NCBI GenBank assembly: GCA_002375995.1 | Contig: DFNI01000036.1 | Span: 1 to 19,603, forward strand | Length of the DNA: 19,603 bases | Direction: 5' to 3' | Source of the DNA: Acetothermia bacterium UBA3571 | GTDB taxonomy: Bacteria; Bipolaricaulota; Bipolaricaulia; Bipolaricaulales; Bipolaricaulaceae | In this document: positions 13,985-19,603 of the stretch, one piece after another | Layout: each line of letters begins with the position of its first letter | How positions within the stretch are numbered: position 1 is the stretch's first letter | The notes under the pieces: model-generated | Told to the model about the DNA's origin: nothing | The model's database searches: none | The model's input: only the letters and a program-made list of their open reading frames with translations | Position numbers and translations under genes: made by a program

Positions 13985-14785
13985 ATGGCGAAGATCCGCG
14001 GATACCTCCTGGACTTGGACGGGACCGTTTACCGGGGAGAACGGTTGATCCCGGGGGCGGCGGAGGCGGTGGCTGAACTCAGGCGCCGGGGGCGCAGGAT
14101 CGTCTTCCTCTCAAACAAACCCCTCTACTCCCGTCGGGACTACGCGGAGAAACTCACCCGGTTGGGAATTCCCACCCCCCAGGACGAGGTAATCAACTCT
14201 TCCCTGGTCCTGGCGAGGTTCCTCGCCCGGGAAGCCCCCGGGGCGCGAGTGTTCGCCATCGGGGAGCTCCCCCTCCTGCTGGAGCTATGTCGTGCCGGAT
14301 TGGAGCTATGTGAGGATCCGGAGAGGATTCAATACGTAGTCGCCGCCTTCGACCGCACCTTCGATTACAGAAAGCTCAATATCGCGTTTCAGGCTCTGAA
14401 GAGGGGGGCGCGGTTCATCGCCACCAACCCCGACCGCACCTGCCCGGTGGAAGGAGGGGAGATCCCCGACGCTGCGGGGGTGATCGCGGCGCTTGAAGCC
14501 ACCACGGGGAGGAAGGTGGAGCTCGTCCTGGGAAAGCCCTCGGAGCACATGGTGCGGGCCGCCCTAGAGGTCCTGGGCCTATCAGCAAGAGAATGCGTCA
14601 TGGTGGGGGACCGCCTGGAGACCGATATCCGCATGGCGAAAGAGAACGGGCTCATCGCCGTCCTCACCCTCACCGGGGTGAGCTCGCAGGAAGACATTGG
14701 GACATCGGCCTGGAAACCAGATCACGTGATCGAAAGCATCGCTGAGCTCCCCGCGCTGGACCGGGAGCTGAACGAAAGGAGGTAG
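13985..14785 (+). CDS. HAD-IIA phosphatase (NagD type), copy 2
   Basis: A 266-residue cytosolic HAD-IIA phosphatase, close to the usual NagD length. Motif I is LDLDGTVYRG (nucleophile Asp10, Asp12), motif II FLSNKP (Ser43), motif III GKPSEH (Lys184) and motif IV VGDRLETDI (Asp209, Asp214). The cap holds ATNPDRTCP (146-154). It is a paralogue of the gene at 9937-10806: both follow a glycerophosphodiester phosphodiesterase gene and share SNN/SNK, ATNPDR and GKPS blocks, yet are well diverged. Glycerol-3-phosphate phosphatase is a context-based guess; UMP or phosphoglycolate are alternatives. GGAGG lies about 12 bases before the ATG. The gene begins three bases after glpQ, and its stop lies inside the ribosome site of the next gene. 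Confidence 0.9.
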   Translation: MAKIRGYLLDLDGTVYRGERLIPGAAEAVAELRRRGRRIVFLSNKPLYSRRDYAEKLTRLGIPTPQDEVINSSLVLARFLAREAPGARVFAIGELPLLLELCRAGLELCEDPERIQYVVAAFDRTFDYRKLNIAFQALKRGARFIATNPDRTCPVEGGEIPDAAGVIAALEATTGRKVELVLGKPSEHMVRAALEVLGLSARECVMVGDRLETDIRMAKENGLIAVLTLTGVSSQEDIGTSAWKPDHVIESIAELPALDRELNERR

Positions 14786-14787
14786 CG

Positions 14788-15894
14788 TTGGAGGAGAAAG
14801 TGATCTACGTGCCCGTGGAGACCCTGCGGGCCTTCATGTATCAAGTGTTCCACAAGTGCGGTGTACCCGAGGAGGACGCACGGATCTGCGCCGATGTCCT
14901 CATCGCTTCGGATATCCGCGGTATCCCTTCCCATGGCGTGAACCGGCTGAAGATGTACTACGACCGCATAAAGCAGGGGATCCTTTCGCCCATCACCCAG
15001 TTCGAGATCGTGAAGGAGACCGAGACCACCGCCGTGGTGGACGGCCACCACGGCATGGGCCACGTCATCGGCTACAAGTCCATGCAGCTCGCGATGGAGA
15101 AGGCCCGGCGGTATGGGATGGGGGCGGTGGCGGTGCGCAACTCTTCCCACTTCGGCATCGCCGGCTACTATGCCCTCATGGCCGCGGAAGCGGGGATGAT
15201 CGGGCTGGCCTTCACCAACGCCCGGCCTTCCGTGGCCCCCACCTTTTCCGTGGAACCCATGTTGGGCACCAACCCCATCGCCTTCGCCTGCCCCACTGAC
15301 GAGGAGTTCCCGTTCTGCTTCGATGCCGCCACCTCCATCACCCAGCGGGGAAAGATCGAGGTCTTGGCCCGGCTGGGAAAGCCCACTCCCGCCGGCTGGG
15401 TCATCGGCCGCGACGGAAGCTTGGCCACTGACACCCACGCCATCCTAAAGGGTATACCCAAGGGCGAATATGCCCTCCTTCCTTTGGGCGGCCCGGGGGA
15501 GGAGATGGGAGGCCACAAGGGCTACGGCCTCTCGGTGATGGTGGAACTATTGTGCGCAGCGCTTCAGGGCGGCGCCTTCCTCAAGGACCTCTCGGGGTTC
15601 GATGAACGCGGGAATCCCCGGCCCCACCAGCTCGGCCACTTCTTCATGGCGATAGATATCGAGCACTTCGTGCCCCTGGAAGATTTCAAGCGCACCGCCG
15701 GCTCCATACTGCGGGCACTCAGAGCAGCCGAGAAAGCGCCCGGTGCCGAGCGGATCTACACCGCGGGGGAGAAGGCACACCTGGCGACGGTACGGGCGTA
15801 CGAGCGGGGGATTCCCCTCAACGACTCGGTCCAGCGGGACCTGAAGTTCCTGCGGGACGAGCTGGGGATTACAGAGGTAAAACTGCCTTTTTGA
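14788..15894 (+). CDS. Malate/L-lactate dehydrogenase family (Ldh_2) oxidoreductase
   Basis: A 368-residue NAD(P)-dependent oxidoreductase of the Ldh_2 superfamily, which includes malate, sulfolactate, ureidoglycolate and 2,3-diketogulonate dehydrogenases. Signature stretches are ASDIRGIPSHGVNRL (40-54), DGHHGMGHV (85-93), VRNSSHFGIAGYYA (116-129) with probable catalytic His121, LGTNPIAFACP (159-169), FDAATS (178-183) and GGHKGYGLSVMVELL. The substrate is not readable from sequence; a 2-hydroxy/2-oxo acid is expected. The TTG start is supported by AAAGGAGGT five bases upstream (14775-14783), overlapping the stop of the HAD gene. As last gene of the long run, it may handle the acid made from a released head group or from glycerol; this is speculation. 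Confidence 0.92.
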   Translation: MEEKVIYVPVETLRAFMYQVFHKCGVPEEDARICADVLIASDIRGIPSHGVNRLKMYYDRIKQGILSPITQFEIVKETETTAVVDGHHGMGHVIGYKSMQLAMEKARRYGMGAVAVRNSSHFGIAGYYALMAAEAGMIGLAFTNARPSVAPTFSVEPMLGTNPIAFACPTDEEFPFCFDAATSITQRGKIEVLARLGKPTPAGWVIGRDGSLATDTHAILKGIPKGEYALLPLGGPGEEMGGHKGYGLSVMVELLCAALQGGAFLKDLSGFDERGNPRPHQLGHFFMAIDIEHFVPLEDFKRTAGSILRALRAAEKAPGAERIYTAGEKAHLATVRAYERGIPLNDSVQRDLKFLRDELGITEVKLPF

Positions 15895-15902
15895 ACGCGT
15901 TC
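15893..15902. repeat. 10-bp palindrome at the end of the dehydrogenase gene
   Basis: GAACGCGTTC is a perfect palindrome spanning the stop codon region. It resembles half-sites of LexA-type boxes but with two instead of four central bases, so I do not assign it. Confidence 0.2.
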
Positions 15903-15908
15903 GCAAAG

Positions 15909-15937
15909 AGGGGGTTTCATCCCCTACAGACCTTTTT
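15909..15937 (+). terminator. Weak terminator-like hairpin after the long operon
   Basis: AGGGG (15909-15913) pairs with CCCCT (15921-15925), and TTTTT follows at 15933-15937. The stem is only five pairs and the T-run is seven bases away, so termination would be weak; it is nevertheless the only candidate at the end of the eleven-gene run. Confidence 0.35.
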
Positions 15938-15947
15938 CCTTGTGTAA

Positions 15948-15965
15948 AGGAGCATGTTCGCTCCT
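15948..15965 (+). promoter_or_regulatory. Hairpin enclosing ribosome site and start codon
   Basis: AGGAGC (15948-15953) and GCTCCT (15960-15965) form a perfect six-pair hairpin with loop ATGTTC. The loop holds the ATG at 15954, and the 5' arm holds the only Shine-Dalgarno sequence (AAAGGAG). It could mask translation initiation, or the true start may lie further downstream. Confidence 0.45.
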
Positions 15966-17039
15966 CCTTCAGTGGGGACGGTGCTAATTTATTTAAAAAA
16001 GATGGCTCATCTTGCGGCAATGGCCTTGTTTTTGTGTTTTGCGTGTTTAGGTGGCGCCCAGGAATTTGGGGCAAGTCTTTATTCGCGGCTCTCCTGGGTC
16101 CCGGACGAGGGCTTTTATGTATCGACGGATGTCGATGCTGATCTGGACTTTGAAGGCGTGGATCTCGGGGTCTTGCTCAAGGTAAGGGAAAACGAATTTT
16201 CGAAAATGAAGTTAGATTTCACGTGGTACGAGAGGCCGCTGCGGCTGGTGGGGGAAACGGTCTTCGAAAGCGACTCCCAAATCCAGGGGCACTTGAGGGC
16301 GCGCTATTGGGAGGACCCATGGCAGGCTGAACTAAAGGCAACCCTCTCCACCGAGGAACCGTTCCTCCTTGAATTCTTGGGGACCTATGAAAATGCGGTG
16401 GAAGTCGAGTGGTACTGTGCGTTCAACGATACGCCCTCTGAAACCAAGCTGACCCTGAACCTTCCCCTGAGCGAAACGAGCACCTTCTCCCTCGCCATGA
16501 AGGCGAAAAAAGACCAAACCCCTTCACTTACCCTCAAATGGAAGGGATGGATTCCTTGGGGAGATCTCACGTTGGAGTTCCATGATTTCGCCTTTTACTC
16601 GGGAGAGCTCACGAGGAAGTGGGCGGAAGGAAGGTGGGAGTACGAGTTCGACCTGTACGTGGATGCCGAGGAACCTGCGGTGGGGTTCACACAAGACGTG
16701 GCCTTTTACCAAACCCCAGAAAGTGGTTACGGATTCTCGTTCAAAATCAAACAGTCTACCGTGCTCGAGTTGAAGCGGCTGCATTTCTGTCTATTTGGGC
16801 CCGCGTGGGAATTGTGCCTGAAGCTTGTAGCTCAGGAGATCTCCTTCCAGGGAGAACAGGTAGTGGGGGAGGACCTGCTGTTACACGCGGAGGTTTACCT
16901 TTACCTTGAGGAGGGAGAATGGGAGGCCAGTATCTGGTTGGACGGCGCCCTCAGCGATTGGTCGGGGTGGACCTTGGGGACCGAAGTGGAAGAAGATGGG
17001 ATAAAGGAGCTATATTGGGAGCTATATCTTGAGGTCTGA
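15954..17039 (+). CDS. Exported beta-rich protein of unknown function, possible outer-membrane barrel
   Basis: A protein of up to 361 residues that I do not recognise. It has a hydrophobic export signal (about residues 17-35, ending CLGGAQ). The rest consists of alternating hydrophobic/polar strands rich in Trp, Tyr, Glu and Lys (for example WYERPLRLVGETVF, YWEDPWQAELKATL). This pattern fits an outer-membrane barrel or an extended beta-sheet protein. The C-terminus (LYWELYLEV) lacks the final Phe/Trp of classical barrels. The start is uncertain. ATG 15954 has AAAGGAG only one base away and inside a hairpin, while GTG 15981 (MLIYLKKMAHLAA...) or ATG 16002 would give tidier signal peptides. The gene is somewhat richer in A and T than its neighbours. 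A separate promoter directly follows its stop codon. Confidence 0.75.
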   Translation: MFAPPSVGTVLIYLKKMAHLAAMALFLCFACLGGAQEFGASLYSRLSWVPDEGFYVSTDVDADLDFEGVDLGVLLKVRENEFSKMKLDFTWYERPLRLVGETVFESDSQIQGHLRARYWEDPWQAELKATLSTEEPFLLEFLGTYENAVEVEWYCAFNDTPSETKLTLNLPLSETSTFSLAMKAKKDQTPSLTLKWKGWIPWGDLTLEFHDFAFYSGELTRKWAEGRWEYEFDLYVDAEEPAVGFTQDVAFYQTPESGYGFSFKIKQSTVLELKRLHFCLFGPAWELCLKLVAQEISFQGEQVVGEDLLLHAEVYLYLEEGEWEASIWLDGALSDWSGWTLGTEVEEDGIKELYWELYLEV

Positions 17040-17040
17040 G

Positions 17041-17069
17041 TTGCCTTCAGAAGCGGACAATGTTAAAAT
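17041..17069 (+). promoter_or_regulatory. Extended -10 promoter for the two-gene exported module
   Basis: TTGCCT (17041-17046), a 17-base spacer and TAAAAT (17064-17069) preceded by TG at the extended -10 position. It begins one base after the stop of the upstream gene and lies 45 bases before the next ATG. Confidence 0.65.
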
Positions 17070-17113
17070 GAAAATAAAAGGGACAATTATATTAACGCAG
17101 GAGGTGATGTAAT

Positions 17114-17620
17114 ATGAGAAAAGGGGTTATATGGCTGCTTTTGTTGCTGTTTGCGACGAGCTGTTTCCTCCCCGTGGTTGGCTTCGCGAAGAAGGGCGGG
17201 GCCGGAGTCAAAGTGAAGGCTCGGGTAGGTGGTCAAATCCTCATCGAGATCGCAAGCGGCGACGAGATCAGCTTTGAAGTGGATCCGGTCATGAACCCTG
17301 AAGACACAGCCGTGACCGAGATCGTGGTTCGCACCAACGCCGCCAAGTATTCCATCATCGGTAAATTCGGGGAGTTCCTCATCGGCGACTATGACCTGAT
17401 CGAACACGAGAAGTTCTTCATCCGCTCCAAAGCCCCCGGAAGCGGCAAGGCCATCGACGATTGGATCGTGCCCAAAGGCGAGGTGGTGATCCTCAAGGAC
17501 GAGGACGGCCGCACCCCCGGCGAGACCACCATCGTGGAGTACCTCCTCAAGGTAGACTTCACCGTCCCCCCAGGGGAAGGCAGGTTGGAGATCGTGTACA
17601 CCGCTGTTCCCGCCTTCTGA
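17114..17620 (+). CDS. Small exported beta-rich protein, unknown function
   Basis: A 168-residue protein with signal peptide (1-25, MRKGVIWLLLLLF... ending VVGFA). The mature part is about 143 residues, Gly/Val/Ile/Glu-rich and mostly beta by pattern, with no Cys after the signal. It ends with LEIVYTAVPAF, like many secreted beta-sandwich subunits whose last strand is VYTAVP. I do not recognise a named family. A near-perfect ribosome site (GGAGGTGA, six bases before the ATG) and its own promoter predict high expression, as for a structural surface protein. It is followed after 20 bases by a chaperone-like beta-sandwich gene, and the pair ends at a strong terminator. A fimbrial or surface-layer subunit is one possibility, not shown. 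Confidence 0.85.
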   Translation: MRKGVIWLLLLLFATSCFLPVVGFAKKGGAGVKVKARVGGQILIEIASGDEISFEVDPVMNPEDTAVTEIVVRTNAAKYSIIGKFGEFLIGDYDLIEHEKFFIRSKAPGSGKAIDDWIVPKGEVVILKDEDGRTPGETTIVEYLLKVDFTVPPGEGRLEIVYTAVPAF

Positions 17621-17640
17621 TCCAAGGGAGGTGAGGCAGG

Positions 17641-18459
17641 ATGAAGAATTGGTTGATCGGGATCATTGTAGGGCTTTGGAGCGTAGCGGCCTTCGCGGGG
17701 GGTATCTCCCTCTTTCCCACCGTCACGGAAATAATCCTTCCTCCGGGCACGAGCTACAGCGACATGATTTACATCACCAACACTGGCGATGAGGCGGTAA
17801 CGGTGGAAGCAAGGGTCCTCGGATTCGTGGCTCCCGAAGGGGTGCCGCGTTTTCTCGAGCCTCAATTCGACAACTATCCCTTCAGTGGGAAGGACATCCT
17901 CACCGTGGAGCCGGCGGTGCAAATCATCGAGCCGGGGGCCACGGCGGTGTTTACCTACGAGCTCCACATGCCAGATGATCTGAATCCCTATGGGGGACGC
18001 TATGTCGCCGCCGTATTTAAGGTACGTCCCACCGCCTCGGAAGAAGCCCAGGTAGTGGTGGCCACCCAGGTGGCCTCCATCTTCTTGGTGAGCCCCGGAG
18101 GGGAAGCTTCTCCCCATCTCCAGATGGGGGACATGCGCGTCTACCAATTCAAGGCTAACCCGCGCAAGGTGATCATCGAAGCGGTCGTCACCAATACTGG
18201 CAACCTCCACATAAGCTCGGATCAAATCCGCGGCTACATTTACATCACCGACGCCGACGGCTACATCGTAGACGAGTTCCCTGCTTCTACCCATACCTTG
18301 CTTCCCGGAAACTCTTACATGCATCAGGAGGTCTGGTACGCTCCCGAAGATTTACCTTCGGGCACATATCAGTTCCACTTCGCATTGGTTTTGTTCGGCC
18401 CTGTGGGAACTTCTCCAGAGTACCTGTTCATGTCCCAAGAAGTGGAATTGAACTTCTGA
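17641..18459 (+). CDS. Exported Ig-like beta-sandwich protein (DUF916 / PapD-like)
   Basis: A 272-residue protein with signal peptide (about 1-19, ending AAFAG). The N-terminal domain (about 20-130) reads like an Ig-type beta-sandwich: FPTVTEIILPPGTSYSDMIYITNTGDEAVTVEARV, then IIEPGATAVFTYELHMPDD and YGGRYVAAVFKV. This recalls the DUF916/WxL-associated and PapD-chaperone folds, where PG-x-turns and N-T-G strands recur. A second beta-sandwich (about 135-272) contains VIIEAVVTNTGNLHIS and LLPGNSYMHQEVWYAPEDLPSG. The resemblance is by pattern only. The ribosome site AGGGAGGTGAGGCAGG lies before the ATG. Being co-transcribed with the small exported protein, it may anchor, fold or present it at the surface. 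The operon ends right after this gene. Confidence 0.83.
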   Translation: MKNWLIGIIVGLWSVAAFAGGISLFPTVTEIILPPGTSYSDMIYITNTGDEAVTVEARVLGFVAPEGVPRFLEPQFDNYPFSGKDILTVEPAVQIIEPGATAVFTYELHMPDDLNPYGGRYVAAVFKVRPTASEEAQVVVATQVASIFLVSPGGEASPHLQMGDMRVYQFKANPRKVIIEAVVTNTGNLHISSDQIRGYIYITDADGYIVDEFPASTHTLLPGNSYMHQEVWYAPEDLPSGTYQFHFALVLFGPVGTSPEYLFMSQEVELNF

Positions 18460-18483
18460 TTCAAATTCAAAGAGGGTAAATTC

Positions 18484-18521
18484 GGTACGGCCCGCCCATT
18501 GTGAGCGGGCCGTACCATTTT
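18484..18521 (+). terminator. Strong intrinsic terminator
   Basis: GGTACGGCCCGC (18484-18495) and GCGGGCCGTACC (18505-18516) form a perfect 12-pair stem with a nine-base loop, followed by ATTTT. It closes the two-gene exported module and separates it from the epsilon/FabF genes. Confidence 0.85.
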
Positions 18522-18561
18522 GTGGTGCGGAGTGCCCCTTTTTCGGTTAAATATTTTGGCC

Positions 18562-18819
18562 ATGAAATGTGAGATCATCGCCTGCGATCGGGTGGTCTTT
18601 TCCTCCGGGGTAAGCTACGTATATACCCGCACTCCCATTGGATGGCTGGGAATTCTCTCTGGGCATGCCCCAGCGGCCTTCGCCCTGGAAGACGCCCCTC
18701 TCCGCACCGGAACGGAGGGTGGAGAGCGCACCTTCCGCGTAAAACACGGGTTCGTCCGTGTCTCCCCCGAAGGGATCGCGATCTTTGTCGACGAACTCCA
18801 GGAGGAACATGCCCGGTAG
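18562..18819 (+). CDS. Short ATP-synthase epsilon-subunit-like protein
   Basis: An 85-residue protein matching the N-terminal beta-sandwich of F-type ATP synthase epsilon subunits: FSSGVSYVYTRTPIGWLGILSGHAPAAFALEDAPL (13-47) and FRVKHGFVRVSPEGIAIFVDE (58-78). The usual C-terminal helical hairpin (family length about 130-140) is absent, as in some short epsilon proteins. No other ATP synthase gene is adjacent; instead it overlaps a fatty-acid condensing enzyme by 11 bases. The ATG at 18562 is chosen because the family N-terminus begins there; a GTG further upstream at 18520 falls at the terminator. No Shine-Dalgarno site is present, and an AT-rich TATTTT lies four bases before the ATG, hinting at leaderless initiation. 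Confidence 0.78.
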   Translation: MKCEIIACDRVVFSSGVSYVYTRTPIGWLGILSGHAPAAFALEDAPLRTGTEGGERTFRVKHGFVRVSPEGIAIFVDELQEEHAR

Positions 18820-19603
18820 GGTATTGATCAGCGGCATCGGGGTAGTAAGCCCCCTGGGAATTGGGCGTGCGGCGTTCTTTTCCGGACTCCGGGAAGCCCG
18901 GGTTGCCGTTCGCCGGGTGGACGATCTTTTGGACCTTTCGGGAATCAAATCCAAGGTAGGTGCTCCCGTTATTGACTTTGAGCCCCGGGACTTTATCTCC
19001 CCCAAGCGGGCCAAACGCCTGGGACGGGCCACCCAGTTCGCCCTGGCCGCGGCCAAACTGGCCCTGGAGGACGCCAAGCTCAATCCCGCGGCCGACTGCA
19101 TGGGTGGTGTGGTGATGGGGACCGGGATCGGTCCCGTGGAGGCCATGATCGACAACCTCCACGCCCTGGAGCGCCGAGGCCCGGAGCGGGTATCGCCATT
19201 CTTCGTCCCCATCATGATGCCCAACGCCACCGCTGCCGAGGTGGGAATCGAGTTCGGCCTCAAAGGGCCCAACACCGGAGTGGTCACCGCCTGCGCCGCC
19301 GGGGGACACGCCATCGGGCTCGCGTGGCTGTGGATAAAAAGCGGCCTGGTGGAGTGGGCCCTGGCGGGAGGGACGGAGGCGGTGATGTTGCGCCTGGTGT
19401 ACGCCGGGTTCGACCGCATGGGAGCCCTCACCCGCTGTCCCGATCCCGAGGTGGCTTCGCGCCCCTTCGACGCGAAAAGGGATGGCTTCGTGATGGGGGA
19501 GGGGGCGTGTGTGTTGGTATTGGAATCGGAGGAGCACCTCCTGAGGCGGGGCGGGGAGGCGTTGGCGGAACTGGCGGGGGTTGGGGCGAGCTGCGACGCA
19601 TAC
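18809..19603 (+). CDS. fabF: 3-oxoacyl-[ACP] synthase II (FabF type), truncated by window end
   Basis: An open frame of 265 codons runs off the right edge, so only about two thirds of a roughly 410-residue enzyme is seen. It is a beta-ketoacyl-ACP synthase of the FabF/KAS-II group, which elongates acyl-ACP with malonyl-ACP in cytosolic fatty-acid synthesis. Motifs are VLISGIGVVSPLGIG (5-19), MGTGIGPVE (103-111), the nucleophile Cys162 in VVTACAAGGHAIG (158-170), AGGTEAV, and the family block RPFDAKRDGFVMGEGACVLVLE. The two catalytic His residues lie beyond the window. AGGAGG sits four bases before the ATG, and the start overlaps the epsilon-like gene by 11 bases, so the two are translationally coupled. 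The usual active-site context is TACATG/S; here it is TACAAGG. Confidence 0.93.
   Translation, partial: MPGRVLISGIGVVSPLGIGRAAFFSGLREARVAVRRVDDLLDLSGIKSKVGAPVIDFEPRDFISPKRAKRLGRATQFALAAAKLALEDAKLNPAADCMGGVVMGTGIGPVEAMIDNLHALERRGPERVSPFFVPIMMPNATAAEVGIEFGLKGPNTGVVTACAAGGHAIGLAWLWIKSGLVEWALAGGTEAVMLRLVYAGFDRMGALTRCPDPEVASRPFDAKRDGFVMGEGACVLVLESEEHLLRRGGEALAELAGVGASCDAY

Noticed and set aside
15893..15902. LexA-like box GAACGCGTTC
   Set aside because: Spacing between half-sites is two bases rather than four, there is no SOS gene nearby, and the position overlaps a stop codon.
18547..19537. Two long minus-strand open frames opposite fabF
   Set aside because: Low-complexity translations opposite a gene with unmistakable condensing-enzyme motifs; no ribosome site.
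1..19603. CRISPR arrays, tRNA or rRNA genes, insertion sequences, phage genes
   Set aside because: No tandem spaced repeats, cloverleaf-like or rRNA-like segments, transposase or integrase motifs were seen in reading the window.

Overview
The window is about 19.6 kb of GC-rich bacterial DNA. It is densely coding, with short or overlapping gene junctions, strong Shine-Dalgarno sites, and several GTG and TTG starts. Housekeeping genes (6-phosphofructokinase, IspG of the MEP isoprenoid pathway, a FabF-type condensing enzyme) place it in Bacteria. Several exported proteins and one possible beta-barrel suggest a diderm. Proteins are rich in Arg and Glu, and their sequences diverge clearly from proteobacterial and firmicute relatives. 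An uncultured, possibly thermophilic deep lineage (Bipolaricaulota/Acetothermia-like) would fit, but this is a low-confidence impression. No rRNA, tRNA, CRISPR array, insertion sequence or phage gene was seen.

Left part, minus strand (1-4107): pfkA follows an unidentified HExxH metallopeptidase-like gene. Next comes a subtilisin-family exported protease, whose leader contains a clear class-I cyclic di-GMP riboswitch (GEMM-I) ending five bases before its ATG, with a good promoter further upstream. Then comes a YjbQ-family gene. At 4108-4176 transcription diverges to ispG.

Centre, plus strand (4177-15894): ispG is followed by a promoter overlapping its stop codon. This promoter opens a run of eleven genes in one direction: a DeoR/GlpR-type regulator, a UgpB-like binding protein, two UgpA/UgpE-like permeases, a cytosolic glycerophosphodiester phosphodiesterase, a HAD-IIA phosphatase, an archaeal-type DHH phosphoesterase, a NosD-like beta-helix protein, an exported GlpQ-type phosphodiesterase, a second HAD-IIA phosphatase and an Ldh_2-family dehydrogenase. 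The simplest reading is a glycerophosphodiester / glycerol-3-phosphate scavenging operon. Exported GlpQ and the Ugp-like transporter would supply substrate, the cytosolic phosphodiesterase would release sn-glycerol-3-phosphate, and the HAD enzymes could dephosphorylate it. The phosphodiesterase-phosphatase pair occurs twice, and no ABC ATPase gene is present.

Right part, plus strand (15895-19603): a beta-rich exported protein has its start codon inside a hairpin. A two-gene exported beta-sandwich module follows, with its own promoter and a strong terminator. Last are an orphan short ATP-synthase epsilon-like gene and an overlapping FabF gene that runs off the end of the window.
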